A program made the position numbers and the translations under genes. Below the pieces are notes generated by a model. The model saw only the letters and a list, made by a program, of their open reading frames with translations, was not told the DNA's origin and made no database searches. From assembly GCF_014268805.2 (NCBI RefSeq), contig NZ_JABWRF020000002.1, positions 874,001 to 938,000 of the forward strand: a stretch of 64,000 nucleotides of DNA. The letters run 5' to 3'. Shown piece after piece: positions 1-8,628 of this stretch (its first letter is position 1; each line of letters opens with the position of its first letter). This stretch comes from Pseudomonas farsensis. Its GTDB lineage: Bacteria > Pseudomonadota > Gammaproteobacteria > Pseudomonadales > Pseudomonadaceae.

Positions 1-1
1 G

Positions 2-1039
2 GCCCACGTCGATTCGCCGTTCGACTTCGTTTTCCGCGAGTCGCAAAAAATCTCAAGCCCGCTGCTTGACCTGTCCGAGGCGCGCCTGGGCTATGGCGAC
101 AAGGCCATCCTCGAGAAGGTCAAGCTGCAACTGGTCCCGGGCGCGCGTATCGGCCTGCTCGGCCCCAACGGCGCGGGTAAATCGACCCTCATCAAGAACC
201 TTGCCGGCGAGCTGCAACCGCTGGGCGGGCGCCTGGTGCGCGGCGAGAACCTGGCAGTGGGCTACTTTGCCCAGCACCAGCTCGACTCGCTGGACGACAA
301 GGCCAGCCCGCTGTTGCACCTGCAACGCATCGCCCCGGCCGAGCGCGAGCAGGCCCTGCGCGACTTCCTCGGGGGTTTCGACTTCCATGGCGACCGCGTC
401 GATGAGCCGGTGGTGAATTTCTCCGGTGGCGAAAAAGCCCGCCTGGCGCTGGCCCTGATCGCCTGGGAACGGCCCAACCTGCTGCTGCTCGATGAGCCGA
501 CCAACCACCTCGACCTCGAGATGCGCCTGGCCCTGACCATGGCGTTGCAGGAGTTTGCCGGTGCCGTGGTGGTAGTCTCCCACGACCGTCACCTGCTCAA
601 GAGCACCACCGACGACTTCCTGCTGGTCGCCGATGGCAAGGTCGATACCTTCGAGGGTGACCTCGACGACTACAGCCGCTGGCTGATCGACTACCGCCAG
701 CGCATGGCGCCTGCTAGCAGCGCCCCGGTCAACCCGGATAAAACCGATAAAAAGGCCCAGCGCCAGGCCGCCGCCGCCCTGCGTCAGCAGTTGGCGCCGC
801 ACAAAAAGGCCGCCGACAAGCTCGAAGCCGAGCTTGGGCAGTTGCACAAGACCCTGGCCGAGGTCGAGGCGGCCTTGGGCGACAGTGGCGTCTACGAGGC
901 TGCGCGCAAAGACGAGCTGCGCGATCTGCTCGGCCGCCAGAGCCAGCTCAAGCAGCGTGAAGGCGAGCTTGAAGAGGCCTGGATGGAAGCCCTGGAGTTG
1001 CTCGAAAGCATGCAGGCCGAGATCGAGGCGCTGTCCTGA
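2..1039 (+). CDS. ABC-F family ATPase, YheS-like (5' truncated)
   Basis: This is the C-terminal half of a soluble twin-ATPase ABC-F protein. The family has no membrane domain and acts on the ribosome, in translation control or antibiotic protection. The reading frame is open from base 2, so the start and the first ATPase domain lie outside the window. About 345 residues are visible of a usual length near 635. Seen here: Walker A GPNGAGKS (about bases 161-184), ABC signature FSGGEKARLALA, Walker B LLLLDEPTNHLD, the switch region VVSHDRHLL, then a charged C-terminal coiled coil of about 100 residues rich in Lys, Glu and Leu. The C-terminal coiled coil fits YheS better than EttA. Its stop codon overlaps the start of the next gene, so the two are probably cotranscribed. 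Confidence 0.9.
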   Translation, partial: AHVDSPFDFVFRESQKISSPLLDLSEARLGYGDKAILEKVKLQLVPGARIGLLGPNGAGKSTLIKNLAGELQPLGGRLVRGENLAVGYFAQHQLDSLDDKASPLLHLQRIAPAEREQALRDFLGGFDFHGDRVDEPVVNFSGGEKARLALALIAWERPNLLLLDEPTNHLDLEMRLALTMALQEFAGAVVVVSHDRHLLKSTTDDFLLVADGKVDTFEGDLDDYSRWLIDYRQRMAPASSAPVNPDKTDKKAQRQAAAALRQQLAPHKKAADKLEAELGQLHKTLAEVEAALGDSGVYEAARKDELRDLLGRQSQLKQREGELEEAWMEALELLESMQAEIEALS

Positions 1040-1626
1040 TGGATGAGCTGCGCTCGCTGCTGCCCGGGCAATGGATGGATACGTTCTGGCTGGGCCTGCA
1101 GATTCTGCTGATCATGGTTGTGGCGTTCGTCTTGCAGCGCATGGTTGGCCGCGCCCTGCAGAGCCTGGGCGAGCGCTACCCGCTGCCGCACGAACTGCTG
1201 GTGCCGGTGCGTGGCGCGTTGCGCTGGCTGATCATGGGCAGCGCCGTGTTGTTCGTGCTGGAGCGCCTCGGGGTTTCGGCCACGGTGCTGTGGACGGCGC
1301 TTTCGGGTTTCGTCGCGGTGGCGGCAGTGGCGTTTTTCGCCATCTGGAGCGTGCTTTCCAACCTGCTGTGCGCGGTGCTGATCTTTACCGTCGGGCCGTT
1401 TCGCATCGGTGATGTGGTCGAGCTGGTCGATACCCTCGACAAGCCGGGGGTAAAGGGCCGGGTGATCGCGATCAACCTGCTTTACACCACCTTGATGGAA
1501 ACCCCCGAAGCGGGTGGTGCGCTGGTGCAGGTGCCTAACAGCCAATTCTTTCAGAAGGCCGTTCGGCGCTGGCGCGGGGCCGAGGCAAGCGCTGCCGGCA
1601 AGCCAGAGGCGCTGGAAGCGGACTGA
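1039..1626 (+). CDS. Small MscS-type mechanosensitive channel family protein
   Basis: A 195-residue inner-membrane protein. Three hydrophobic helices occupy roughly residues 14-35, 54-75 and 82-118. They are followed by a short beta-rich segment (FRIGDVVELVD) typical of the MscS beta domain, which is attached directly after the pore helix. Full-length MscS is about 286 residues, so this is a short form with almost none of the cytoplasmic cage. It may gate in response to membrane tension, but that is family knowledge only. The ATG overlaps the TGA of the ABC-F gene by one base (TGATG), which fixes the start and implies translational coupling. Confidence 0.82.
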   Translation: MDELRSLLPGQWMDTFWLGLQILLIMVVAFVLQRMVGRALQSLGERYPLPHELLVPVRGALRWLIMGSAVLFVLERLGVSATVLWTALSGFVAVAAVAFFAIWSVLSNLLCAVLIFTVGPFRIGDVVELVDTLDKPGVKGRVIAINLLYTTLMETPEAGGALVQVPNSQFFQKAVRRWRGAEASAAGKPEALEAD

Positions 1627-1650
1627 TTGCCCGGTAATCACGGTTTTCTG

Positions 1651-1762
1651 TAGGAGCGGCCTTGTGTCGCGAAAGGGGGGCGAAGCGCCCCCAAGATTTG
1701 TGCTCCACGCAGGTATTGCCGGGGCTGCTACGCAGCCCATTCGCGACACAAGGCCGCTCCTA
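1651..1762. repeat. REP pair, family A (inverted)
   Basis: Two copies of a 23-base sequence starting TAGGAGCGGCCTTGTGTC face each other (1651-1673 and 1740-1762). Inner arms are GGGGGCG/CGCCCCC and GGGGCTGC/GCAGCCC. It lies between two convergent coding regions: the channel gene and the small minus-strand ORF. Such extragenic palindromes are common in P. putida and may act as terminators or mRNA 3' stabilisers. Confidence 0.9.
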
Positions 1763-1776
1763 CAAGGGCCCTGCGT

Positions 1777-1869
1777 TCATCGCGCCGGCTGCTGATTCCC
1801 CAAAGCACGGCGCAATGCCATCAGCCATAGCAGTTGTTCGTTGAACGTCGGCGAGCAGGGGCTATTCAT
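1777..1869 (-). CDS. Candidate 30-residue small protein
   Basis: A short ORF reading MNSPCSPTFNEQLLWLMALR and ending RALGNQQPAR. I do not recognise the family. Three points favour a real gene. AAGGA lies eight bases before the ATG, which is ideal Shine-Dalgarno spacing. The composition is protein-like, with an amphipathic LLWLMALRRAL helix. It ends just before a REP pair, as other genes in this window do. It is divergent from the amino acid ABC importer and shares a 290-bp intergenic region with it, so joint regulation is possible. It could instead be a leader peptide or a chance ORF. Confidence 0.45.
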   Translation of the reverse strand: MNSPCSPTFNEQLLWLMALRRALGNQQPAR

Positions 1870-2005
1870 CAAGGTCGTCCTTGTTTTATCGGGGATGGGC
1901 TAATCAGGTCAAAGTCTGGCGTTTCTTGGAGAGGCATTTCCTAGGAAAGGTCCCACGCGCACAAAGGAAATTTCCGAGCGTTTCGATGGTGATATCGATA
2001 TGCAA

Positions 2006-2039
2006 TAAAGGTATTTATAAAAATATTTTTATACCTTTA
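2006..2039. promoter_or_regulatory. AT-rich inverted repeat upstream of ABC importer
   Basis: Perfect 9-bp arms TAAAGGTAT / ATACCTTTA flank a 16-bp centre made only of A and T. It stands out in a GC-rich genome and sits 120 bp upstream of the importer. It could be an operator, or a promoter and activator site (for example LysR type). The regulator is unknown. The rest of 1870-2162 shows no convincing gene. Confidence 0.45.
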
Positions 2040-2162
2040 AAGTCTATCCAACGTGCTTACCGGCACACTGCCATCTACCGTGAAACGACGCCGAGCGACC
2101 CTCGTGCCGACCTGGACACTTCCCATGCCGTACCTCTTTGACCCTGTGCCGAGGCAATTTCC

Positions 2163-2828
2163 ATGAGCTTCGACACTGCTTTCATGCTTAGCACATTGCC
2201 GGCATTCCTCAAGGCCGTGGGCGTGACCTTGCAGGTCGGCCTGCTGGCGATTTTTACCTCGTTGCTGGTCGCGGTGGCCAATGCTGCCATCCTGGTGTTC
2301 CGTACGCCTTACCTGTGGCGCCTGGTCAAAGGCTATGTGGAGCTGGCGCGTAACACGCCGTTGCTAATCCAGCTGTTCTTCGTCTATTTCGCACTGCCCA
2401 GCCTCGGCGTGAAGATCTCGGGCTTTGGCGCCGCGATCATCACCATGACCTTCATGGGCGGTGCCTACCTCACCGAGGTGCTGCGCGCAGGGGTCGAGGC
2501 GGTGCCGCGTGCGCAGCTTGAGTCCGGGCGTTCCATCGGCCTGTCCGAAGGCCAGTTGCTGCGCCATGTGATCCTGCCGCAGGCCAGCATTCTCAGCCTG
2601 CCGGCACTGTTCGCGACCTTTGTTTTCCTGCTCAAGGAAACCACCGTGGTGTCAGCGGTGGCGGTGCCCGAGATTCTCTACACCACCAAGAACTACATCG
2701 CCCTGTATTACAAAACCTACGAAATGCTCGCCGTGCTGACTTTGCTTTGCGTGCTGATCTTCCTGCCGCTGTCGCTGCTGCTGCGCTACCTGGAACGGAG
2801 GCTGCAACATGGCCAGTACGGGGTTTGA
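2163..2828 (+). CDS. Polar amino acid ABC transporter, permease 1 (HisM/GlnP type)
   Basis: A 221-residue inner-membrane permease with about five hydrophobic segments. It begins with LPAFLKAVGVTLQVGLLAI and carries the polar amino acid family sequence VELARNTPLLIQLFFVYF. The EAA loop, which contacts the ATPase, is seen as ESGRSIGLSEGQLLRHVILP. The start is set by GAGG eight bases upstream of the ATG. It is the first gene of a four-gene operon, and its 3' end overlaps permease 2 by 20 bp, as is common for heterodimeric permeases. Substrate is not predictable from the sequence; amino acids in general, with cystine or cysteine one possibility. Confidence 0.9.
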   Translation: MSFDTAFMLSTLPAFLKAVGVTLQVGLLAIFTSLLVAVANAAILVFRTPYLWRLVKGYVELARNTPLLIQLFFVYFALPSLGVKISGFGAAIITMTFMGGAYLTEVLRAGVEAVPRAQLESGRSIGLSEGQLLRHVILPQASILSLPALFATFVFLLKETTVVSAVAVPEILYTTKNYIALYYKTYEMLAVLTLLCVLIFLPLSLLLRYLERRLQHGQYGV

Positions 2829-3468
2829 GCTGCTGCAGGTGTCGCTGCCGCAACTGGCGGCAGGCGCCCTGCAAACACTGTCCATTTCTGCACTCGGCAT
2901 CTTCTTCGCAACCGTGGGCGGGGTGCTCTACGGCGTGCTGGCGAACCTGGGCAAACGCCCAGTGAACATCGCGCTGCAGGTGTACCTGGAGCTGTTCCGG
3001 GCGATCCCGGTGCTGGTCTGGCTGTACCTGGTGTTCTTCGGCTTGCCGATCTTCTTTGGCCTGAGCATCCCCAGCTTCTGGTGCGCGGTGTTGGTGCTGG
3101 GCCTGTGGGGCGCCAGCGAAGTGGGCGAGGTGGTGCGCGGCGCGTTGCGCTCGCTGCCCCGTGGCCAGCGTGAAGCGGGGCTGTCGATCGGCCTGTCCGG
3201 CTGGCAACTGTATGGCTACGTATTGCTGCCACAAGCGCTCAAGCGCATGACCCCGCCGACCATCAACCTGTACACGCGGATCATCAAGACCAGCTCGCTG
3301 GCGGTGTTGATCGGTGTGGTCGAGGTGATCAAGGCCGGCCAGCAGATCATCGAGCGTACCTATGAGTCGGTGCTGATCTACGGCGCCTTGTTGCTGTTCT
3401 TCTTTTTTGTCTGCTACCCGCTTTCGGCCGCCTCGCGCGTGCTGGAACGCCGCTGGGCCCACACATGA
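2809..3468 (+). CDS. Polar amino acid ABC transporter, permease 2
   Basis: A 219-residue permease partner of the preceding gene. It carries the family sequence LELFRAIPVLVWLYLVFF and an EAA loop (REAGLSIGLSGWQLYGYVLL), and ends with the usual cytoplasmic basic tail. Its start lies inside permease 1 and its stop overlaps the ATG of the ATPase gene by four bases (ATGA). The overlaps throughout the operon point to one transcript and coupled translation. The two permeases would form the membrane heterodimer of the importer. Confidence 0.9.
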   Translation: MASTGFELLQVSLPQLAAGALQTLSISALGIFFATVGGVLYGVLANLGKRPVNIALQVYLELFRAIPVLVWLYLVFFGLPIFFGLSIPSFWCAVLVLGLWGASEVGEVVRGALRSLPRGQREAGLSIGLSGWQLYGYVLLPQALKRMTPPTINLYTRIIKTSSLAVLIGVVEVIKAGQQIIERTYESVLIYGALLLFFFFVCYPLSAASRVLERRWAHT

Positions 3469-4238
3469 GCGCATTGATCGAGTTTCAGGGTTTCAACAAG
3501 TTTTTCGGCGAGCAACAGGTGCTCGAGCAGATCGACCTGCAGGTGCAAGCCGGCGAGGTGGTGGTCATTCTGGGCCCCAGCGGTTGTGGCAAAAGCACGC
3601 TGCTGCGCTGCCTGAACGGCCTGGAACAGGCCCACAGCGGCAGCCTGCGCCTGGACGGCAAGGAGCTGCTGGCGCCGGGCACCGATTGGCGCCAGGTGCG
3701 CCAGCGGGTGGGCATGGTGTTCCAGAGCTATCACCTGTTTGGCCATATGAGCGTGCTCGACAACCTGCTGCTTGGCCCGCTCAAGGTGCAAAAGCGCGAG
3801 CGCGGCGAAGCCCAGGCCCAGGCCGAGGCGTTGCTGGCCCGGGTGGGCCTTCTGGACAAGCGCGATGTATTCCCGCGCCAGCTCTCCGGTGGCCAGCAAC
3901 AGCGCATCGCCATTGTGCGATCGCTGTGCATGAACCCCGAGGTGATGTTGTTCGACGAAGTGACCGCCGCCCTTGACCCGGAGATGGTCAAGGAAGTGCT
4001 GCAGGTGATCCAGGGCCTGGCCCGCGAAGGCATGACCCTGCTCATCGTCACCCACGAAATGGCCTTCGCCCGCGCGGTGGCCGACCGCATCGTGTTCATG
4101 GAGGCCGGCAGGATCCTTGAACAGAACCCACCCGAGCGTTTCTTCACCCAGCCGCAAAGCGCACGCGCGCAGCAGTTCCTGGAGAAATTCTCTTTCGTTG
4201 AAAGCCTGCCCAAGACACTGCACAAGGAACTGTCATGA
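3465..4238 (+). CDS. Polar amino acid ABC transporter, ATP-binding protein (GlnQ/HisP type)
   Basis: A 257-residue cytoplasmic ATPase that powers the importer. Motifs in order: Walker A GPSGCGKST (about residues 34-42), Q-loop MVFQSYHLF, ABC signature LSGGQQQR, Walker B VMLFDEV followed by TAALDPE, and switch histidine IVTHEMAFA. The Walker B continuation is DEVTAALDPE, whereas most relatives have DEPTSALDPE; the catalytic Glu is kept. The length is normal for the family. Start and stop both overlap their neighbours by four bases. Confidence 0.93.
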   Translation: MSALIEFQGFNKFFGEQQVLEQIDLQVQAGEVVVILGPSGCGKSTLLRCLNGLEQAHSGSLRLDGKELLAPGTDWRQVRQRVGMVFQSYHLFGHMSVLDNLLLGPLKVQKRERGEAQAQAEALLARVGLLDKRDVFPRQLSGGQQQRIAIVRSLCMNPEVMLFDEVTAALDPEMVKEVLQVIQGLAREGMTLLIVTHEMAFARAVADRIVFMEAGRILEQNPPERFFTQPQSARAQQFLEKFSFVESLPKTLHKELS

Positions 4239-5107
4239 CCACCACCGCGTTTACCAAACTGCTTGCCCCGTTGCTTGGCCTGGCATTGCTGGCCGGCTGC
4301 AACAAGTCCGATGAACCCGCCAAACCGGCGGCTGCCTCGCCTGCCACCAGCTACCTGGAGACCATCAAGGCTCGCGACAAGCTGATTGTTGGCGTATTCA
4401 CCGACAAGCCGCCGTTTGGTTTTGTCGATGAAAGCGGCCGCTACGTGGGCTTCGATACCGATATCGGGCGGCGCCTGGCCAAGGACTTGCTGGGCGATGA
4501 AAACAAAGTCGAATTCGTCGCCGTGGAGCCTGCCAGCCGTATCCCGTTCCTGCAGAGCGACAAGGTCGACCTGATTCTGGCCAACATGACCGTCACCCCG
4601 GAACGCAAGGAAGCGGTGGACTTCACCAACCCCAACCTGCGCGTCGCGGTGCAGGCTATCGTGGCCGATGGCAGCCCGGTGAAGACGCTCGACGACCTGG
4701 CCGACAAGACCATCATCGTCACCACCGGCACCACCGCTGATATCTGGCTGACCAAGAATCACCCTGATTGGAAACTGCTCAAGTTCGAGAAGAACAGCGA
4801 GTCGCTGGCCGCGCTGGCCAATGGCCGTGGCGATGCCTATGCCCAGGACAACCTGATCCTGTTCAGCTGGGCCAAGCAGAACCCGGGCTACCGCGTCCTG
4901 CCGCAGTTGCTGGGCGATGAAGCGCCGATTGCGCCGGCGGTGAAGAAGGGCAACACCGAGCTGCGCGACTGGGTCAACGCAGAGCTTGCCAAGCTGGGTG
5001 AGGAGAAGTTCCTGCTCAAGCTGTATGACCAGTACGTGCGCAAGGAACTCAGCGACGATACCAAGCCGGAAAGCGTGATTGTTGAAGGCGGCAAGTGGCA
5101 GGGTTGA
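4235..5107 (+). CDS. Amino acid ABC transporter substrate-binding lipoprotein
   Basis: A 290-residue SBP-family-3 periplasmic protein that captures the substrate for the importer. The lipobox LALLAGC puts the lipidated Cys at residue 22, so it should be membrane-anchored rather than free. The mature domain begins LETIKARDKLIVGVFTDKPP and contains PFGFVDESGRYVGFDTDIG, the core of the first lobe. Both lobes are present, unlike the short protein at 13104-13586. A specificity assignment would need structural comparison. It is the last gene of the operon; a REP pair follows 34 bases after the stop. Confidence 0.92.
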   Translation: MTTTAFTKLLAPLLGLALLAGCNKSDEPAKPAAASPATSYLETIKARDKLIVGVFTDKPPFGFVDESGRYVGFDTDIGRRLAKDLLGDENKVEFVAVEPASRIPFLQSDKVDLILANMTVTPERKEAVDFTNPNLRVAVQAIVADGSPVKTLDDLADKTIIVTTGTTADIWLTKNHPDWKLLKFEKNSESLAALANGRGDAYAQDNLILFSWAKQNPGYRVLPQLLGDEAPIAPAVKKGNTELRDWVNAELAKLGEEKFLLKLYDQYVRKELSDDTKPESVIVEGGKWQG

Positions 5108-5140
5108 GCTGAACCCTGTTTTCGCCAGACATATCTCCTT

Positions 5141-5234
5141 GTGGCGAGCGGGCTTGCCCCGCGTTGGGCTGCGCAGCAGCCCTTTGTTTTCAGGGCTGCT
5201 GCGCAGCCCAACGCGGGGCAAGCCCGCTCGCCAC
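5141..5234. repeat. REP pair, family B long form
   Basis: A near-perfect 94-bp hairpin. Its arms begin GTGGCGAGCGGGCTTGCCCC and continue through GCGTTGGGCTGCGCAGCAGC. It lies between the convergent importer operon and the hydrolase gene. The remaining bases up to 5330 show no gene. Confidence 0.92.
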
Positions 5235-5329
5235 AACTATCTATCCGATGAGGCCACCACAAGCGAGTAAAGATCATGGACTCTCACACCAAGCTGCTCT
5301 GGGCCACAGAGCAGTGCTGCAGCCACTGT

Positions 5330-6148
5330 TCAATGATTACGCGGCAACCACGCCAACAAAAAATCATTCACCACCTTCGGGTTCTCCAGGCTGGAGATAT
5401 GCCCGGCGTTGGGGATCTGCGCCGCCAGGCAGCCGATCAGGCGTGACATTTGGTTGGACTCTTCTGGCGGCCGGGGAATGTCCTGGTCGCCGCAGATGAC
5501 AATGCTGCGCTCACCCGGCAATTCGCCCAGGCGCGCCAGCAGGTCGGGCCTGCCGAAAATCACCCGCCCCAGCGGGTCGAGGCTCTGGCGAATGGTTTGC
5601 GCGCTGCTGGCCTTGAGGTCGGCACGGAACTGCTCGCGGATTTCTGGCACAGTCTGGCCACCGGCATGGAAGAAAATCGGCACGATGATGTCCAGCAAAG
5701 GCTCCGGGAAGGTGCCTGCGGCGCTGGCTGCATCCAGCAGGGCGAAGTATTTGAGCCGAGTGGCTTCAGGCTCTGCGCCCAGATAAGTGTCCATCAGCAC
5801 CAGCCGGTCGACGCGCTCAGGGTGCTCGACAGCGAGCTGCGCGCCCCACATGCCGCCTACCGATAGCCCGACCAGATGGCATTTCTTTATATGCAACTTA
5901 TCGAGCAGGGCCAGATGCTGGCGGGCCAGGGCGCTCATGTCGGTGGTGCACGCTGGTGGGGCGTCCGAGCTGCCGTGGCCCCACAGCTCCGGCACGATCA
6001 CCCGGAAGTGCCGCGACAGTGCCTCGATCTGTGGCTGCCACATGGCCGCCGACCACAGGTAACTGTGGCCCAGCAGCAGCGGAAAACCGTGGCCTTGGTC
6101 GACATAGCTCATGCGCGCGCCGTCGATTTCGATGAAGTGTTTATCCAT
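5330..6148 (-). CDS. Alpha/beta-fold hydrolase
   Basis: A 272-residue cytoplasmic hydrolase without a signal peptide. The catalytic triad is readable: nucleophile Ser in GLSVGG, an acid in CGDQDIPRPPE, and His in NAGHISSLENP. The oxyanion-side motif is LLLGHSYLW. Substrate is unknown; relatives include esterases, lactonases and 3-oxoadipate enol-lactonase-like enzymes. The start is supported by AGGAA seven bases upstream. It lies 25 bp downstream of the penicillin acylase gene on the same strand, so the two are probably cotranscribed and may act on related amide or ester substrates. Confidence 0.85.
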   Translation of the reverse strand: MDKHFIEIDGARMSYVDQGHGFPLLLGHSYLWSAAMWQPQIEALSRHFRVIVPELWGHGSSDAPPACTTDMSALARQHLALLDKLHIKKCHLVGLSVGGMWGAQLAVEHPERVDRLVLMDTYLGAEPEATRLKYFALLDAASAAGTFPEPLLDIIVPIFFHAGGQTVPEIREQFRADLKASSAQTIRQSLDPLGRVIFGRPDLLARLGELPGERSIVICGDQDIPRPPEESNQMSRLIGCLAAQIPNAGHISSLENPKVVNDFLLAWLPRNH

Positions 6149-6173
6149 GGTCAGTTCCTGAAGTGGGTAGGGG

Positions 6174-8540
6174 TCACTGCGCAGGCACCAGGCGCAAGGT
6201 ACTTTGCGCCGGAATCACCCCCATGCGCGCCTTGTGGTAGCGGCCTTCGATGTAATCCTCGGCCTGGTCGGCATAGTGTTTGTCGAACGGCACGCCGCTC
6301 TGCCCTACGGGGTTGATGGTGGCGGCGGAGCCGGCGTCGGCGAAGTCGATCACGCGGCGGGTCGAAGGCCCGTAGGTAACCGGCCAGGGCGCCGGGCCGA
6401 TTTTTGCGGAAAGATTATTCGGCACCTCGTGGCTGCCGGGGGCCGCGAACGGGCCTACGTTGAACAGCAAGTTCAGCGGCTTTTGCACCCCCAGCGGATG
6501 GCTGTGGGTGAGGGTGTGGGCCTTGCCCCATTGCCAGGTGGCGCAGTCCTGGCCGAAGGTATCGCGCAGGTGGTTGAGGCTGCGCTGCCAAGCCAGGCGC
6601 ACGATGGCGCTGCGGTCGGTATGTTCATTGCTGCCGCGGGTATTCCACCAGGGTGACGCCGGGTCGGCGGCCAGGCGCGGCAGTGCGGCATCGATGGCGC
6701 GGGTGCTGATCAGCACCGGGAACCAGGTATCGCCCAGCTCATCGTGCAGGGCAGCGAAGGCCAGTTCGTAAAGGAACTGGTTGAAAAGCGTCGCGCTGGT
6801 CGAGTCCACCGGGTAGTCGCCGCGCCAGGCGGCCAACTGCTCGACCAGCTCTTTTTCCTCATCGCCCTGGGCGATACTGCGCAAGGTGGCCAGCAGCGGC
6901 GCCAGGGTGCGCGGGCCATAGTCGTTGCTGGTGTCCAGTTGCAGGGCCTGGCTGCTGGCGGTGTCCCACTGGATGTCCGGGCGGGCCAGATGGCGGTCGA
7001 GCTGGCGGCCACGGTCGGCGAGGTTGTAGTAGCCGGGCACTGGTACAGGCGCCGCGGGCTGATAGTTGGCCGAGACGATGTAGCCACTGGCCGGGTTTTC
7101 CTGTTGCGGGTTGGTGCTGAACGGGTAGAAACCGGGTTTGTCGGCCTGCTGGCTGCTGCCGTCCAGAATGAACGCCGGGTTGACCCCGGCAGGGCGCATG
7201 GGCAGGCGCGCTGCCGCCCACCAGCCGATATCGCCCTTGGCGTTTGCCCACACCAGGTTCAGGCCGGGCGCCTGCACCTTGATTGCGGCGTCGCGCATCT
7301 TGTCCAGGGTGTCGGCGCGGTTGATCTGGTAGAAGCCTTCCAGAATCGGGTTTTCGGTCTCGAGAAATGCCCACCACATGGCAATCGGCGTGGCCCCTGC
7401 GCTGCTGCCGAGCACATCGTTGACGAGGGGGCCGTGGGGCGAGCGGCGCAGGGTGATGGTGGCCGGCGCTTCACCTTTGATGGCAATGCTTTGCTGGGTT
7501 TTTTCCAGCGTCTGCCAGCGGCCGTTGACCATGACCTGCTCGGCGTTGGCGGGGTTGGTCTTTTCGGCGATCAGGTCGACATCGTCGTTCTGGAACATGG
7601 TCAGGCTCCAGCCGAATTCACGGTTGTGGCCCAGCAGTGCGAACGGGTTCAGCCCCTGAAAATAACCATACAGGCTGAAGCCCGGCGCCGACAGCTCGGC
7701 CTCGTACCACACCGCTGGTACGGCAAAGCCGATATGCGGGTCGCCGGCCAGCAGTGGCCGCCCGCTGCGGGTGCGGCTGCCGGCAATGGCCCAGGCGTTG
7801 CTGCCTTCGAACTGCGGGATGCCGGCATCGCCCAAGGCCGCGTGGCTGAGTTGGGCGAGTTGCTCCAGGCTGCGCCAGTCGGCGGCGGCCAGCGGTGCGG
7901 CGAGGGCGCCGTCAGGGTGCCAGCCCAGGTCGAAGATTTTCAGGTACTCAGGGCCAAGCTGGTCGCGGATGTAGGTCAGCGCAGGCTCGGTGCGAAACGC
8001 CGCCGCAAAGCTGTAGGCCAGGTAGCCGGCGATGCTCAGGGTGTCTTCGGCGGTGAAGGGGCGCGGGGCGATGCCCAGCAGGTCGAACTCCATGGGCTTG
8101 GGGTGGCCGGCCTGCCACTGGTTCACGCCGTCGAGGTAGGCCTGTAGCGCCTGCCACGGTGCAGATTGGTGGTCGATGCGCTGCACCATCAGCGCGGCCT
8201 GCTCGCGAATACGCAGGTTGCGAAACAGCGTGTCGGTGGCCAGCAGCTTGGCGCCCAGCACTTCAGCGAGCTCGCCACGCGCCAGGCGGCGCATGATCTC
8301 CATTTGGAACAGCCGGTCCTGGGCGTGCACGTAGCCGAGGGCGCGATACAGGTCGGCTTCGTTCTGCGCCTGCAAGTGCGGGACGCCGCGGGCGTCGTAA
8401 CGCACGCTGACCGGCCCTTGCAGGCCTGCCAGGGCCAACTCGCCTTCACGCACCGGCTGCTTGCCCTGCACGTACCAGTAACCGCTGCCGGCGATGGCGA
8501 GAGCGATCACCATCGCCAGCAAGGTCAGGCTGCGCTTCAT
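6174..8540 (-). CDS. Penicillin acylase family protein (N-terminal nucleophile hydrolase)
   Basis: A 788-residue amidase precursor with an uncleaved or signal-anchor helix at residues 5-25, predicted for export. It should self-cleave into alpha and beta chains. The beta-chain N-terminal Ser is visible in FEGSNAWAIAGSRTRSG, and LLAGDPHIG follows. The alpha chain has the family motif ALGYVHAQDRLFQMEIMRR. Relatives hydrolyse penicillins, acyl-homoserine lactones or other N-acyl compounds; the substrate here is unknown. ATG 8540 is chosen because AAGGAGT lies just upstream and the hydrophobic N-terminus begins there; a longer frame to 8600 lacks support. Confidence 0.92.
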   Translation of the reverse strand: MKRSLTLLAMVIALAIAGSGYWYVQGKQPVREGELALAGLQGPVSVRYDARGVPHLQAQNEADLYRALGYVHAQDRLFQMEIMRRLARGELAEVLGAKLLATDTLFRNLRIREQAALMVQRIDHQSAPWQALQAYLDGVNQWQAGHPKPMEFDLLGIAPRPFTAEDTLSIAGYLAYSFAAAFRTEPALTYIRDQLGPEYLKIFDLGWHPDGALAAPLAAADWRSLEQLAQLSHAALGDAGIPQFEGSNAWAIAGSRTRSGRPLLAGDPHIGFAVPAVWYEAELSAPGFSLYGYFQGLNPFALLGHNREFGWSLTMFQNDDVDLIAEKTNPANAEQVMVNGRWQTLEKTQQSIAIKGEAPATITLRRSPHGPLVNDVLGSSAGATPIAMWWAFLETENPILEGFYQINRADTLDKMRDAAIKVQAPGLNLVWANAKGDIGWWAAARLPMRPAGVNPAFILDGSSQQADKPGFYPFSTNPQQENPASGYIVSANYQPAAPVPVPGYYNLADRGRQLDRHLARPDIQWDTASSQALQLDTSNDYGPRTLAPLLATLRSIAQGDEEKELVEQLAAWRGDYPVDSTSATLFNQFLYELAFAALHDELGDTWFPVLISTRAIDAALPRLAADPASPWWNTRGSNEHTDRSAIVRLAWQRSLNHLRDTFGQDCATWQWGKAHTLTHSHPLGVQKPLNLLFNVGPFAAPGSHEVPNNLSAKIGPAPWPVTYGPSTRRVIDFADAGSAATINPVGQSGVPFDKHYADQAEDYIEGRYHKARMGVIPAQSTLRLVPAQ

Positions 8541-8628
8541 CGAGACTCCTTGTGCACTCGCGTAAAAGATTGTGGTCCGATCTTCGGCGGATTCGCGCAC
8601 TCAGCATAGCCCCCAGGGAGGACTTTCA

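Noticed and set aside
1881..2141. 86-codon plus-strand ORF before the ABC importer
   Set aside because: No ribosome site, non-protein-like composition, and it runs through the AT-rich inverted repeat; the region is better explained as regulatory.
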